Assembly (NCBI GenBank): GCA_959020715.1 | Contig: CAUESV010000008.1 | Location: 27,448-91,447, forward strand | Direction of reading: 5' to 3' | DNA: 64,000 nucleotides | DNA from: an uncultured Collinsella sp. | GTDB lineage: Bacteria; Actinomycetota; Coriobacteriia; Coriobacteriales; Coriobacteriaceae | In this document: piece by piece, positions 57,678 to 64,000 of the stretch | Layout: each line of letters begins with the position of its first letter | How positions within the stretch are numbered: the first letter of the stretch is position 1 | The notes under the pieces: model-generated | The model's database searches: none | The model's input: only the letters and a program-made list of their open reading frames with translations | Told to the model about the DNA's origin: nothing | Position numbers and translations under genes: made by a program

Positions 57678-59243
57678 ATGACACCTGCGCGCTTTGAAAT
57701 CGGACAAAAGCACAAGCAGGAGAGCGAGGCGGGTTCCAAGGCTAGTTGGAACACGCCTCGTTCCGATTCACGGCCAACGATGAGCTATCCCTCGCGCATG
57801 GCACTTGCTTTTGCTCTGACATCGCTCATGACGGTATTGGTGCTGGTGGGCGTTGTCTCTGTTGTGTGGGGCACGGTCTTTTCGGATTACACACGCTCCA
57901 ATATCGTCGAAATCGCAAATTCCGCTGCCGAGAAGTTGGCGACCTCATATGAGGAAAACGGCTCTTGGACCGCGGGAGAACTGCGCACGGTCGCAACGTC
58001 GAGTTTGGTTTCCGACGATCTGGGCATGCAGGTCGTCAATAAAAAGGGCGTGATCGTTTATGACGATTCCTGGCCCTCGGCAAGCGCCACCGCCGATGTG
58101 CGCGAAAACCAGGCTACGACCGACGACACGAGCGGCAAGAGGGCATCGCATAGCCCGGTCTCGTCTGCTCCAACCGACTCCGATAGCGTTGCTAACGTCG
58201 AGATTGTAACGTCTTCCGGCGAGCATGTCGGACAGGTAAAGCTGTGGGCCATCGGCTCCGACGCGCTGCTCACCAAGGCGGACTCTGCGTTTAGGGAGAA
58301 GACCTTTAACGCCATGGCCCTCGCCGCGGTTGTTGCAATCTGCATTTCGGTCGTTATCGGATCGCTCGTGTCGCGCATGCTCACCAAGCCGATTCATCGC
58401 ATCACCAGTACCGCAAAGCAAATCCGTGACGGCGACCTGTCGGCTCGCACGGGACTGCGCGGTGATGACGAGATCGATCAGCTGGGTGAGACCTTCGATG
58501 AGATGGCAACCTCGCTCGAGAAGGATATGAAACACGAGAAGCGCCTGACCTCAGACGTTGCACACGAGCTTCGCACGCCGCTTATGGCCATGCTCGCAAC
58601 GGTCGAGGCCATGCAGGATGGTGTGTATCCCACTGACGATGAGCATTTGGAGACCGTTGCTTCCGAGACGCGTCGCCTGGCTCGTCTGGTGCAGCAGATG
58701 CTCGACCTGTCGCGCATGGAAAACAGCACGGCTCCGCTCAACCTTGAGCCGGTGGACATGGTTCCTTTCGTGCGATCGATTGTGAACGGCCAGGAGCGTC
58801 TGTTTGTCGACCGCGATCTGCGCCTGCGTTTTGCGGACGAGACCCAGGGTCACGACGATGTCGTCGAAGCCGATCCCGACATGATCACGCAATGCGTCAT
58901 CAACCTCATGAGCAACGCCATGCGCTACACCCCCGAGGGCGGTTGGGTCGTGGTGTCGGTGCTCAGTGACCGCAAGCATGTCAGTATTGCCGTTTCGGAT
59001 ACCGGTATCGGTATTGCCAAGGACGATCTGTCGCGCATCTTCGGGCGGTTTTGGCGCGCCGATGCCAGCCGCGCCCGCGAAGCTGGCGGCCTGGGCGTTG
59101 GCCTCGCCGTGACCAAGCAGATCGTCGAGCGTCACCATGGCTACATATCCGTGGAGTCGGAGCTTGGAAAGGGTACGACTTTTACAATTCATCTGCCCCG
59201 CGAGCACACGGCGGACGCGGCATCTACTACAATGGAGCACTAG
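57678..59243 (+). CDS. Sensor histidine kinase
   Basis: A 521-residue membrane kinase. It has a ~35-residue cytoplasmic start, membrane helix ~42-68, an extracytoplasmic sensor of ~140 residues with a Ser/Thr-rich stretch, a second helix ~210-232, a HAMP domain (LTKPIHRITSTAKQIRDGDLSART), the phospho-acceptor His296 in DVAHELRTPLMA, and the ATPase domain with N box NLMSNAMRYT, DTGIGIAKDDL and GGLGVGLAV. Partner of the response regulator upstream. Signal unknown. Confidence 0.95.
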   Translation: MTPARFEIGQKHKQESEAGSKASWNTPRSDSRPTMSYPSRMALAFALTSLMTVLVLVGVVSVVWGTVFSDYTRSNIVEIANSAAEKLATSYEENGSWTAGELRTVATSSLVSDDLGMQVVNKKGVIVYDDSWPSASATADVRENQATTDDTSGKRASHSPVSSAPTDSDSVANVEIVTSSGEHVGQVKLWAIGSDALLTKADSAFREKTFNAMALAAVVAICISVVIGSLVSRMLTKPIHRITSTAKQIRDGDLSARTGLRGDDEIDQLGETFDEMATSLEKDMKHEKRLTSDVAHELRTPLMAMLATVEAMQDGVYPTDDEHLETVASETRRLARLVQQMLDLSRMENSTAPLNLEPVDMVPFVRSIVNGQERLFVDRDLRLRFADETQGHDDVVEADPDMITQCVINLMSNAMRYTPEGGWVVVSVLSDRKHVSIAVSDTGIGIAKDDLSRIFGRFWRADASRAREAGGLGVGLAVTKQIVERHHGYISVESELGKGTTFTIHLPREHTADAASTTMEH

Positions 59244-59301
59244 CTTTTCGCTATTCGGTGAAGGAGGGGCCGCGTCCCTGCCGCTCCGAGTTTGCGAAAA
59301 C

Positions 59302-59325
59302 ATGCGGGAAAGAACCCGCATTTCT
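59302..59325 (+). terminator. Short terminator after the histidine kinase
   Basis: ATGCGGG pairs with CCCGCAT around AAAGAA, followed by TTTCTGT. Confidence 0.65.
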
Positions 59326-59352
59326 GTCGTATTTAGGTAAGGAGTGACTCAC

Positions 59353-60240
59353 GTGACAACGATGGAGCGTCGTCCGGATTCCCGTGGCAAGGTTCGTGAT
59401 ATTTACGATGCCGGTGAAAACCTGCTGATGGTCGCCACCGACCGCATTTCTGCGTTCGACTTCATTCTTCCCGACGAGATTCCGTTTAAGGGAGAGGTGC
59501 TCAATCGCATCTCGGCATTCTGGTTCGATAAGTTTGCCGACATCGTCCCCAACCATCTCGTTTCCATCGACCCGGCTGATTTCCCCGAGGAGTTTGCCGA
59601 GTATCGTGACTACCTCGCTGGCCGCGCCATGCTGGTTAAGAAGGCCCAGACGATTCCTATCGAGTGCATCGTCCGCGGCTATCTGACCGGTTCGGGCAAG
59701 AAGACCTACGACGAGAACGGCACCGTCTGCGGCATCCAGCTGCCTGAGGGCCTGACCGAGGCTTCCAAGCTTCCTGAGCCGCTGTTCACGCCGTCCACGA
59801 AGGCCGAGATCGGTGACCACGACGAGAACATCTCGTTCGAGCGTTGCTGCGAGATCGTGGGCGAGGACATCGCCACGCAGATTCGTGACCTTTCCCTCAA
59901 GATCTACAAGGCCGCTGCCGAGTACGCCGCGACCCGTGGCATCATCATTGCCGACACCAAGTTCGAGTTTGGTGTTATTGATGGCAAGGTCACGCTGATC
60001 GACGAGTGCCTCACGCCCGACTCCAGCCGTTTCTGGCCTGCTGCCAGCTACGAGGAGGGCAAGATCCAGCCTAGCTACGACAAGCAATTCGTCCGCAATT
60101 GGCTCAAGGCCAACTGGGATATGACGGGGGAGACCCCGCACCTGCCCGCCGAGGTCATCGATGGCACGTCCGAGCGCTATCGCGAGGCCTTCCAGATCAT
60201 CACGGGGTCCCAGTTCACAAGCATGAAGGAGAACGCATAA
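59353..60240 (+). CDS. purC: SAICAR synthetase
   Basis: Purine pathway ligase joining aspartate to CAIR with ATP. The 295-residue protein has GKVRDIYDAGENLLMVATDRISAFD, IECIVRGYLTGSGKK and LIDECLTPDSSRFWP. I chose GTG 59353, 8 bp after GGAG; a GTG at 59344 overlaps that Shine-Dalgarno. Followed without a gap by the next gene. Confidence 0.95.
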   Translation: MTTMERRPDSRGKVRDIYDAGENLLMVATDRISAFDFILPDEIPFKGEVLNRISAFWFDKFADIVPNHLVSIDPADFPEEFAEYRDYLAGRAMLVKKAQTIPIECIVRGYLTGSGKKTYDENGTVCGIQLPEGLTEASKLPEPLFTPSTKAEIGDHDENISFERCCEIVGEDIATQIRDLSLKIYKAAAEYAATRGIIIADTKFEFGVIDGKVTLIDECLTPDSSRFWPAASYEEGKIQPSYDKQFVRNWLKANWDMTGETPHLPAEVIDGTSERYREAFQIITGSQFTSMKENA

Positions 60241-60816
60241 GTGAGTACCCGTAGCGCCACGAACAAGCGCACGCAATCCCACGAGGTTACCGGGGTTGCG
60301 CGCAAGTCCGCCGCATCTGCTAAACCCGCCCGCCAGGCAGCGAGCTCCGTTCGCGTCGTGCCGGCTTCGTCTAAAGCTCGCCGCAAAGAGCTCGAGAAGG
60401 GTGAAAACCTGGAAGGCCTTTCCAAGGAGGAGAAGCGCGCCCGCAAGGCCAAACAGCGTGCTCGCGAGGATCGTATCTACACGGTGTCGAATATTCTCCT
60501 CAAGCAGGACGAGGACTACACCAAGCGCCGTCGTATCTGGTGGGCCGTGCTCGCCATCGGCATGGTACTCGTCGTGGCAATTGGGGCTTCGCTCTACTTC
60601 GCTCCCGGCGGCACGGTGTCCAGTCCCGTCCAGATGGTCGGCATCGTTTTGTCCTATGTCATCATTCTGGGTGATTTTATCTATGACTTCGTTCGTATTC
60701 GTCCCCTGCGCAACATGTACCGCACGCAGGCCGAGGGCATGTCCGAGAACAAGCTCAACGCTCTTATCGAGCGCGCAGCTGCCGAGGAGGACAAGAAGGA
60801 CTCCAAGAAGAAGTAG
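60241..60816 (+). CDS. Membrane protein of unknown function
   Basis: A 191-residue protein with a long basic, Ala/Ser/Lys-rich N-terminus (~100 residues), then two membrane helices (WAVLAIGMVLVVAIGASLYFA; VQMVGIVLSYVIILGDFIYDFV) and a charged helical tail ending KKDSKKK. GTG start immediately after the purC stop, with AAGGAG inside purC. Co-transcribed with purC and ended by a terminator. No function recognised. Confidence 0.78.
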   Translation: MSTRSATNKRTQSHEVTGVARKSAASAKPARQAASSVRVVPASSKARRKELEKGENLEGLSKEEKRARKAKQRAREDRIYTVSNILLKQDEDYTKRRRIWWAVLAIGMVLVVAIGASLYFAPGGTVSSPVQMVGIVLSYVIILGDFIYDFVRIRPLRNMYRTQAEGMSENKLNALIERAAAEEDKKDSKKK

Positions 60817-60847
60817 CGTTTGCATACATACTTATCGCTAAGATATA

Positions 60848-60878
60848 AGGCGCGTCGTTTTTGCGGCGCGCCTTTTTA
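60848..60878 (+). terminator. Terminator after the purC unit
   Basis: AGGCGCG pairs with CGCGCCT around a T-rich loop, followed by TTTTTAC. Confidence 0.88.
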
Positions 60879-60905
60879 CTGTTCTATAGATAGATGGAGT
60901 GGCAC

Positions 60906-62186
60906 ATGATTCGAGCTGCCCTGACGGTCGAAGAGGCTCTGGAGGGTATGAAGGCCCTGGAGCCCAAGATTAAAAACTACGCGCGCCTGGTCGTCCGCAA
61001 GGGCGTAAACGTCAAGCCCGGCCAGGAGGTCGTCGTTCAGTCTCCGGTCGAGTGCGCGCCGTTTGCGCGCGTGGTGGTCGCGGAGGCCTATGCTGCCGGC
61101 GCCGGCCACGTGACGGTCATTTGGGCCGATGATGCCGTGACGAGGCTCACGTACGAGCATGTCGAGAAAGGCTATTTTGAGCAGACGCCCGAGTGGAAAC
61201 GCATGCAGCTGGATTCCTTGGCCCAGGATGGTGCCTGCTTTGTCTTTATCGAGGGTGCGGATCCTGCGGCCCTCAAGGGCATCGATCCAGTCAAGCCGGC
61301 CGCGGCATCCAAGGCGAGGAATACGCAGTGCAAAGTTTTCCGCCGTGGACTGGATTACAACATCAATCCGTGGTGCATCGCCGGCGCTCCGGTCGTGGCT
61401 TGGGCGCACGAGGTGTTCCCGGGAGACGCCGATGAGGTTGCAATCTATAAGCTGTGGAATGCGATTCTGCACACCGCTCGCGCCGATGGCCAGGACCCAG
61501 AGAGCAACTGGGAACTCCATGACGCCGCATTCGAAAAGAACCTGCGTTTCCTGAACGACAATCGTTTCGACCGCCTGCATTACACCGCGGCAAATGGAAC
61601 CGATCTGACGATTGGCATGACGAAGGGTCACGAGTGGGCCGGCGGCAAGGGCAAGACGCCCGATGGGCACCCCTTCTTCCCCAACATTCCCACCGAGGAA
61701 GTCTTCACTTCGCCCGATCGCATGCGCGCCGACGGTATCGTGTACTCGGCCATGCCGCTCATCCACCACGGCAATAAAGTCGACGATTTTTGGATTAAGT
61801 TCGAGGGCGGCCGCGTGGTGGGCTACGACGCCCGCGTGGGCAAGGCAACGCTCGCAAGTATCATCGATACTGACGAGGGCGCTGCTCACCTGGGAGAGGT
61901 CGCGCTCATTTCCAAGAACACGCCGATCCGCGAAAGTGGTGTTCTGTTCTACGATACGCTCTATGACGAGAACGCTAGCTGCCATCTCGCGCTAGGTGTC
62001 GGTTTCCCCGAATGTATCGAGGGTGGGTATGACATGTCCAAGGAGGAGCTCCTGGAGCATGGCGTTAACGTCTCGAGCACGCACGTCGATTTTATGATCG
62101 GCACGGACGACATCGATATTGCGGGCATTACGCCTGATGGACGTGAAGTTGTGATTTTCCAGAACGGCCAATGGAGTTGGGAATAG
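60906..62186 (+). CDS. M29 family aminopeptidase
   Basis: A 426-residue cytoplasmic metallo-aminopeptidase of the thermophilic-aminopeptidase (M29/AmpS) type. Expected metal and active-site regions are present: NIPTEEVFTSPD, AHLGEVALI, the His in CHLALGVGFPE, and HVDFMIGTDDIDI with His-x-Asp. ATG 60906 with GGAG 6 bp upstream is preferred over ATG 60894. Its end carries the tRNA-Lys promoter. Confidence 0.93.
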   Translation: MIRAALTVEEALEGMKALEPKIKNYARLVVRKGVNVKPGQEVVVQSPVECAPFARVVVAEAYAAGAGHVTVIWADDAVTRLTYEHVEKGYFEQTPEWKRMQLDSLAQDGACFVFIEGADPAALKGIDPVKPAAASKARNTQCKVFRRGLDYNINPWCIAGAPVVAWAHEVFPGDADEVAIYKLWNAILHTARADGQDPESNWELHDAAFEKNLRFLNDNRFDRLHYTAANGTDLTIGMTKGHEWAGGKGKTPDGHPFFPNIPTEEVFTSPDRMRADGIVYSAMPLIHHGNKVDDFWIKFEGGRVVGYDARVGKATLASIIDTDEGAAHLGEVALISKNTPIRESGVLFYDTLYDENASCHLALGVGFPECIEGGYDMSKEELLEHGVNVSSTHVDFMIGTDDIDIAGITPDGREVVIFQNGQWSWE

Positions 62187-62205
62187 TCCCAGACCGTGGT
62201 ACAAT
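62177..62205 (+). promoter_or_regulatory. Predicted promoter of tRNA-Lys
   Basis: TTGGGA (62177-62182), 17-bp spacer, TACAAT (62200-62205), overlapping the end of the aminopeptidase gene and lying 9 bp before the tRNA. Confidence 0.65.
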
Positions 62206-62214
62206 GCCACCCGC

Positions 62215-62287
62215 GGGCCGTTAGCTCAGCTGGCAGAGCAGGGGACTTTTAATCCCAAGGTCCAGGGTTCGAACCCCTGACGGCCCA
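62215..62287 (+). tRNA. tRNA-Lys (TTT)
   Basis: Acceptor GGGCCGT pairs with ACGGCCC; anticodon loop CTTTTAA gives TTT. The 3' CCA is not encoded (the DNA reads ACCC). Confidence 0.95.
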
Positions 62288-62300
62288 CCCAAGATTGTTG

Positions 62301-62331
62301 AGACGGTCAACTCCGGTTGGCCGTCTTTTTT
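62301..62331 (+). terminator. Terminator after tRNA-Lys
   Basis: AGACGGTCAAC pairs with GTTGGCCGTCT (one G-T pair), followed by TTTT. Confidence 0.9.
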
Positions 62332-62358
62332 GTTGCCGGTGCACGGGTTCGAACCCGT
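62304..62358. repeat. 55-bp direct repeat, left copy
   Basis: Covers most of the tRNA-Lys terminator plus GGGTTCGAACCCGT. The right copy is at 63589-63643; 49 of 55 positions match with no gaps. Confidence 0.8.
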
Positions 62359-62468
62359 CGGGGCGCGGAGCTGAGTAAACGCGTGAGCGTTTGCCAGTGC
62401 AGCGCGCAAGGCGCGAAAGCGCCGCAGCGGCCGCCTGCGGAGCAGGCTGAACCCCTGACGGCCCACCC
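62333..62468. repeat. tRNA-associated repeat element with duplicated tRNA-Lys 3' end
   Basis: A hairpin-rich ~136-bp stretch that begins GTTGCCGGTGCACGGGTTCG and ends with GAACCCCTGACGGCCCACCC (62449-62468), an exact 20-bp copy of the tRNA-Lys 3' end at 62271-62290. Its layout and its AAACGCG/CGTTTG hairpin resemble the first unit after tRNA-Gly. Confidence 0.8.
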
Positions 62469-62485
62469 AAAGAAAGGAAAAAGAA

Positions 62486-63283
62486 ATGAAAACAGATAGA
62501 TACGGAATTAGCGGCAGCACATTAAAGATAATAGCGGCCATCTCGATGGTTCTCGATCATGTAAGCAGGATCGTCCTGACCAATGGAATCATGACTCACG
62601 CATCGTACAATCAGATATCAGACGAACAGTGGGCGATTCTAAGCGAGGCTTCGGATGTGCTTCATGTTTTTGGCAGAATTGCATTTCCCTTATTTTGCTT
62701 TTTGATAGTTGAGGGATTTTTGCATACTCATGACATAAAGAAGTACCTGCGAAATATGCTTGTCTTCGCAATCATTGCGGAGCCCATATACGATTTCGTT
62801 CAAACCGGGCAGCTATTTGACCTTCGGCAACAGAATGTTATGTATGAGCTCCTGCTTTCCTTGGTCTTTTTGATTATTCTGGAAAAGATACAAAGTCTTT
62901 CAAAATGGAAGAGGCACATTGCAGAAATTGCTCTGATTGTTTTGACAGCACTGGCAGCTGAATACACTAAGCTGGATGGCGGTGTGTATGGCATTCTGCT
63001 TGTGGCTGCATTCTATTTATTCCACGACAGCAAAGCTAAGATGTTCTTTGCTGCAGTATGTGCAGTGCTCCTTTCGTCATGCCATATAATTGGCGGCGGA
63101 TTTGAGTTCACTACAGCTAATATTTTTAATCCTGATGTTGCCGCCGCGATAATTTCGTTGTTGCTTATCAATCTTTATAATGGCAAGCGAGGGCTGAAGC
63201 TGAAATATTTCTTCTACATTTTCTATCCGGCACATCTTGCTCTGCTTTATGGTGTCTCGCTTATTGTTTTGAACTGTCTTTAA
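62486..63283 (+). CDS. TraX-family membrane protein
   Basis: A 265-residue multi-pass membrane protein with the TraX pattern: LKIIAAISMVLDHVSRI near the start, GRIAFPLFCFLIVEGFLHTHDIKKY, and FAIIAEPIYDFV. In F-type plasmids TraX acetylates pilin; chromosomal homologues may modify other molecules. ATG with AAAGGAA upstream. It is clearly AT-richer than its neighbours and sits between tRNA-Lys and a second copy of the tRNA terminator, so recent acquisition is likely. Confidence 0.85.
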   Translation: MKTDRYGISGSTLKIIAAISMVLDHVSRIVLTNGIMTHASYNQISDEQWAILSEASDVLHVFGRIAFPLFCFLIVEGFLHTHDIKKYLRNMLVFAIIAEPIYDFVQTGQLFDLRQQNVMYELLLSLVFLIILEKIQSLSKWKRHIAEIALIVLTALAAEYTKLDGGVYGILLVAAFYLFHDSKAKMFFAAVCAVLLSSCHIIGGGFEFTTANIFNPDVAAAIISLLLINLYNGKRGLKLKYFFYIFYPAHLALLYGVSLIVLNCL

Positions 63284-63305
63284 AAACTCTCAAACAAGTC
63301 TCTGA

Positions 63306-63584
63306 AAGCAGAAACAAATTGACCCTAAGACTGCTTGTGAATTTCCGGAAGACCTGAGAGATGCGAGGGTAGACAACGAGGGCTGCAGAAAGATGCTTCT
63401 CAGTTCTCTGGCGGATCGCATGAATCTGTATGAGGATCACTTCCACACACTCATTGATAACAGTGATAAACACGGCAGATTCTCAAAACATGAGACTGCG
63501 AAGGTCGAAAGATGCTTCGAAAGCATGAATGGCAGCGAGAAAACGAGTTCGGAAGCACCCTCTGGATGCTCCAGCACAGAATAG
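63306..63584 (+). pseudogene. Possible gene remnant downstream of the TraX-like gene
   Basis: A 93-codon open stretch (KQKQIDPKTACEFPEDLRD..., ending PSGCSSTE) without a good start codon or ribosome binding site; the first ATG is at 63393, leaving 63 residues. Composition is protein-like (LADRMNLYEDHFHTLIDN) and AT-richer than the core genome. It may be the tail of a broken gene brought in with the TraX-like gene. Confidence 0.35.
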
Positions 63585-63588
63585 AAAG

Positions 63589-63643
63589 CGGTCAACTTCG
63601 GTTGGCCGTCTTTTTTGTCGCCCTTTCATGGGTTCGAACCCGT
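63589..63643. repeat. 55-bp direct repeat, right copy
   Basis: CGGTCAACTTCGGTTGGCCG, a T run and GGGTTCGAACCCGT, matching 62304-62358 at 49 of 55 positions. It can still form a terminator hairpin. Confidence 0.8.
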
Positions 63644-64000
63644 ATCCATCTATATATAAGAACGCTTGGCGAACAAAACCCGCCTTTTACCGATGGGAAA
63701 CAAATAGCTGATGCCTTTGGAGTAAAGTAGCGCTCCAGAGATGACCGATGTCTCAATACTCATAAAACAGCTGGTCATCGCCAATATCAGAAGTCAATGC
63801 TTCAGTTTTAACCTCAGTGATGCGACTGAGGGACCTATTTATTTGTGAACAAAATATGGAGTGCGCGATTCCCGCCCACGGGGCCCCTCCGGTCTGGCAA
63901 TATATCTCCTTGCCGCGCGGCCCGGTCGGACCGGATCAGCCGCGGGGCGTGCACCTTGAGAACCGGATACTGCGAGGATGGGCACTTACTTCAGTGTCGC
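63644..64000. other. Intergenic region, possible rRNA operon leader at right edge
   Basis: No gene is supported. The last ~150 bp are GC-rich and include CACCTTGAGAACCGGATAC (about 63953-63971), which resembles the leader just upstream of 16S rRNA in actinobacteria. The rRNA itself, if present, lies outside the window. Confidence 0.4.

Noticed and set aside
62486..63283. Calling the TraX-like gene part of an active conjugative element
   Set aside because: No integrase, relaxase or transfer genes are visible in the window; only AT-rich composition and the flanking repeat support acquisition.

Overview
The window looks like about 64 kb of chromosome from a Coriobacteriia actinobacterium, most probably Collinsella or a close relative. 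This is an inference from the GC-rich codon use, the actinobacterial-type proteins (tandem WYL regulators, a PD-(D/E)XK protein with an AbiEi-like N-terminus, the ssb/rpsR/rplI/dnaB/purA order) and the overall protein flavour; no database was searched. The window spans the replication origin. Left of about 33.3 kb nearly every gene runs leftward; right of about 33.6 kb most run rightward, which fits divergent leading strands.

Left arm, read away from the origin: an ATPase/winged-helix gene co-directional with dnaA; dnaN, recF, a DciA-like gene, gyrB and gyrA; a tRNA-Ile/tRNA-Ala/tRNA-Ile cluster; small housekeeping or hypothetical genes; typA; a bactofilin-like membrane protein and a TRIC-type channel (both rightward); a PD-(D/E)XK-like protein flanked by two inverted copies of a 65-bp palindrome; two tRNA-Ser genes; the rpsF-ssb-rpsR-rplI ribosomal operon; dnaB; purA; purD with a NUDIX hydrolase; an ABC exporter with a membrane protein; and carA-carB, with carB cut by the window edge.

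Origin: the 33.3-33.65 kb gap carries AT-rich repeats with DnaA-box-like TTTTCAACA words. Next come rpmH-rnpA-yidD-yidC-jag-rsmG, three perfect parS sites, parA-parB and a small parB-linked membrane gene. This is the classic origin-proximal order, with the extra ATPase/winged-helix gene placed between the origin and dnaA.

Right arm: rlmN (leftward), ddl, a DinG-type helicase-exonuclease, two overlapping WYL regulators (leftward), a large membrane protein with a degenerate M28-peptidase fold split by a long acidic insert, an LPXTG thioester/SpaA-type adhesin (leftward), tRNA-Gly followed by three tandem ~131-bp units that each end in a copy of the tRNA 3' end, purB, a TSCPD protein, a Tat/lipobox secreted protein, a two-component system, purC, an M29 aminopeptidase, tRNA-Lys with a related downstream element, and an AT-rich TraX-like gene in an apparent insertion bounded by a 55-bp direct repeat. 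The last ~150 bp resemble a ribosomal RNA operon leader.

Purine (purA, purB, purC, purD) and pyrimidine/arginine (carAB) synthesis genes are spread on both arms. The observations most worth following up are the ATPase/winged-helix gene upstream of dnaA, the altered DnaA recognition helix with matching non-canonical boxes, the tRNA-3'-end repeat units, the split M28-like protein, and a Phe at the quinolone-resistance position of GyrA.
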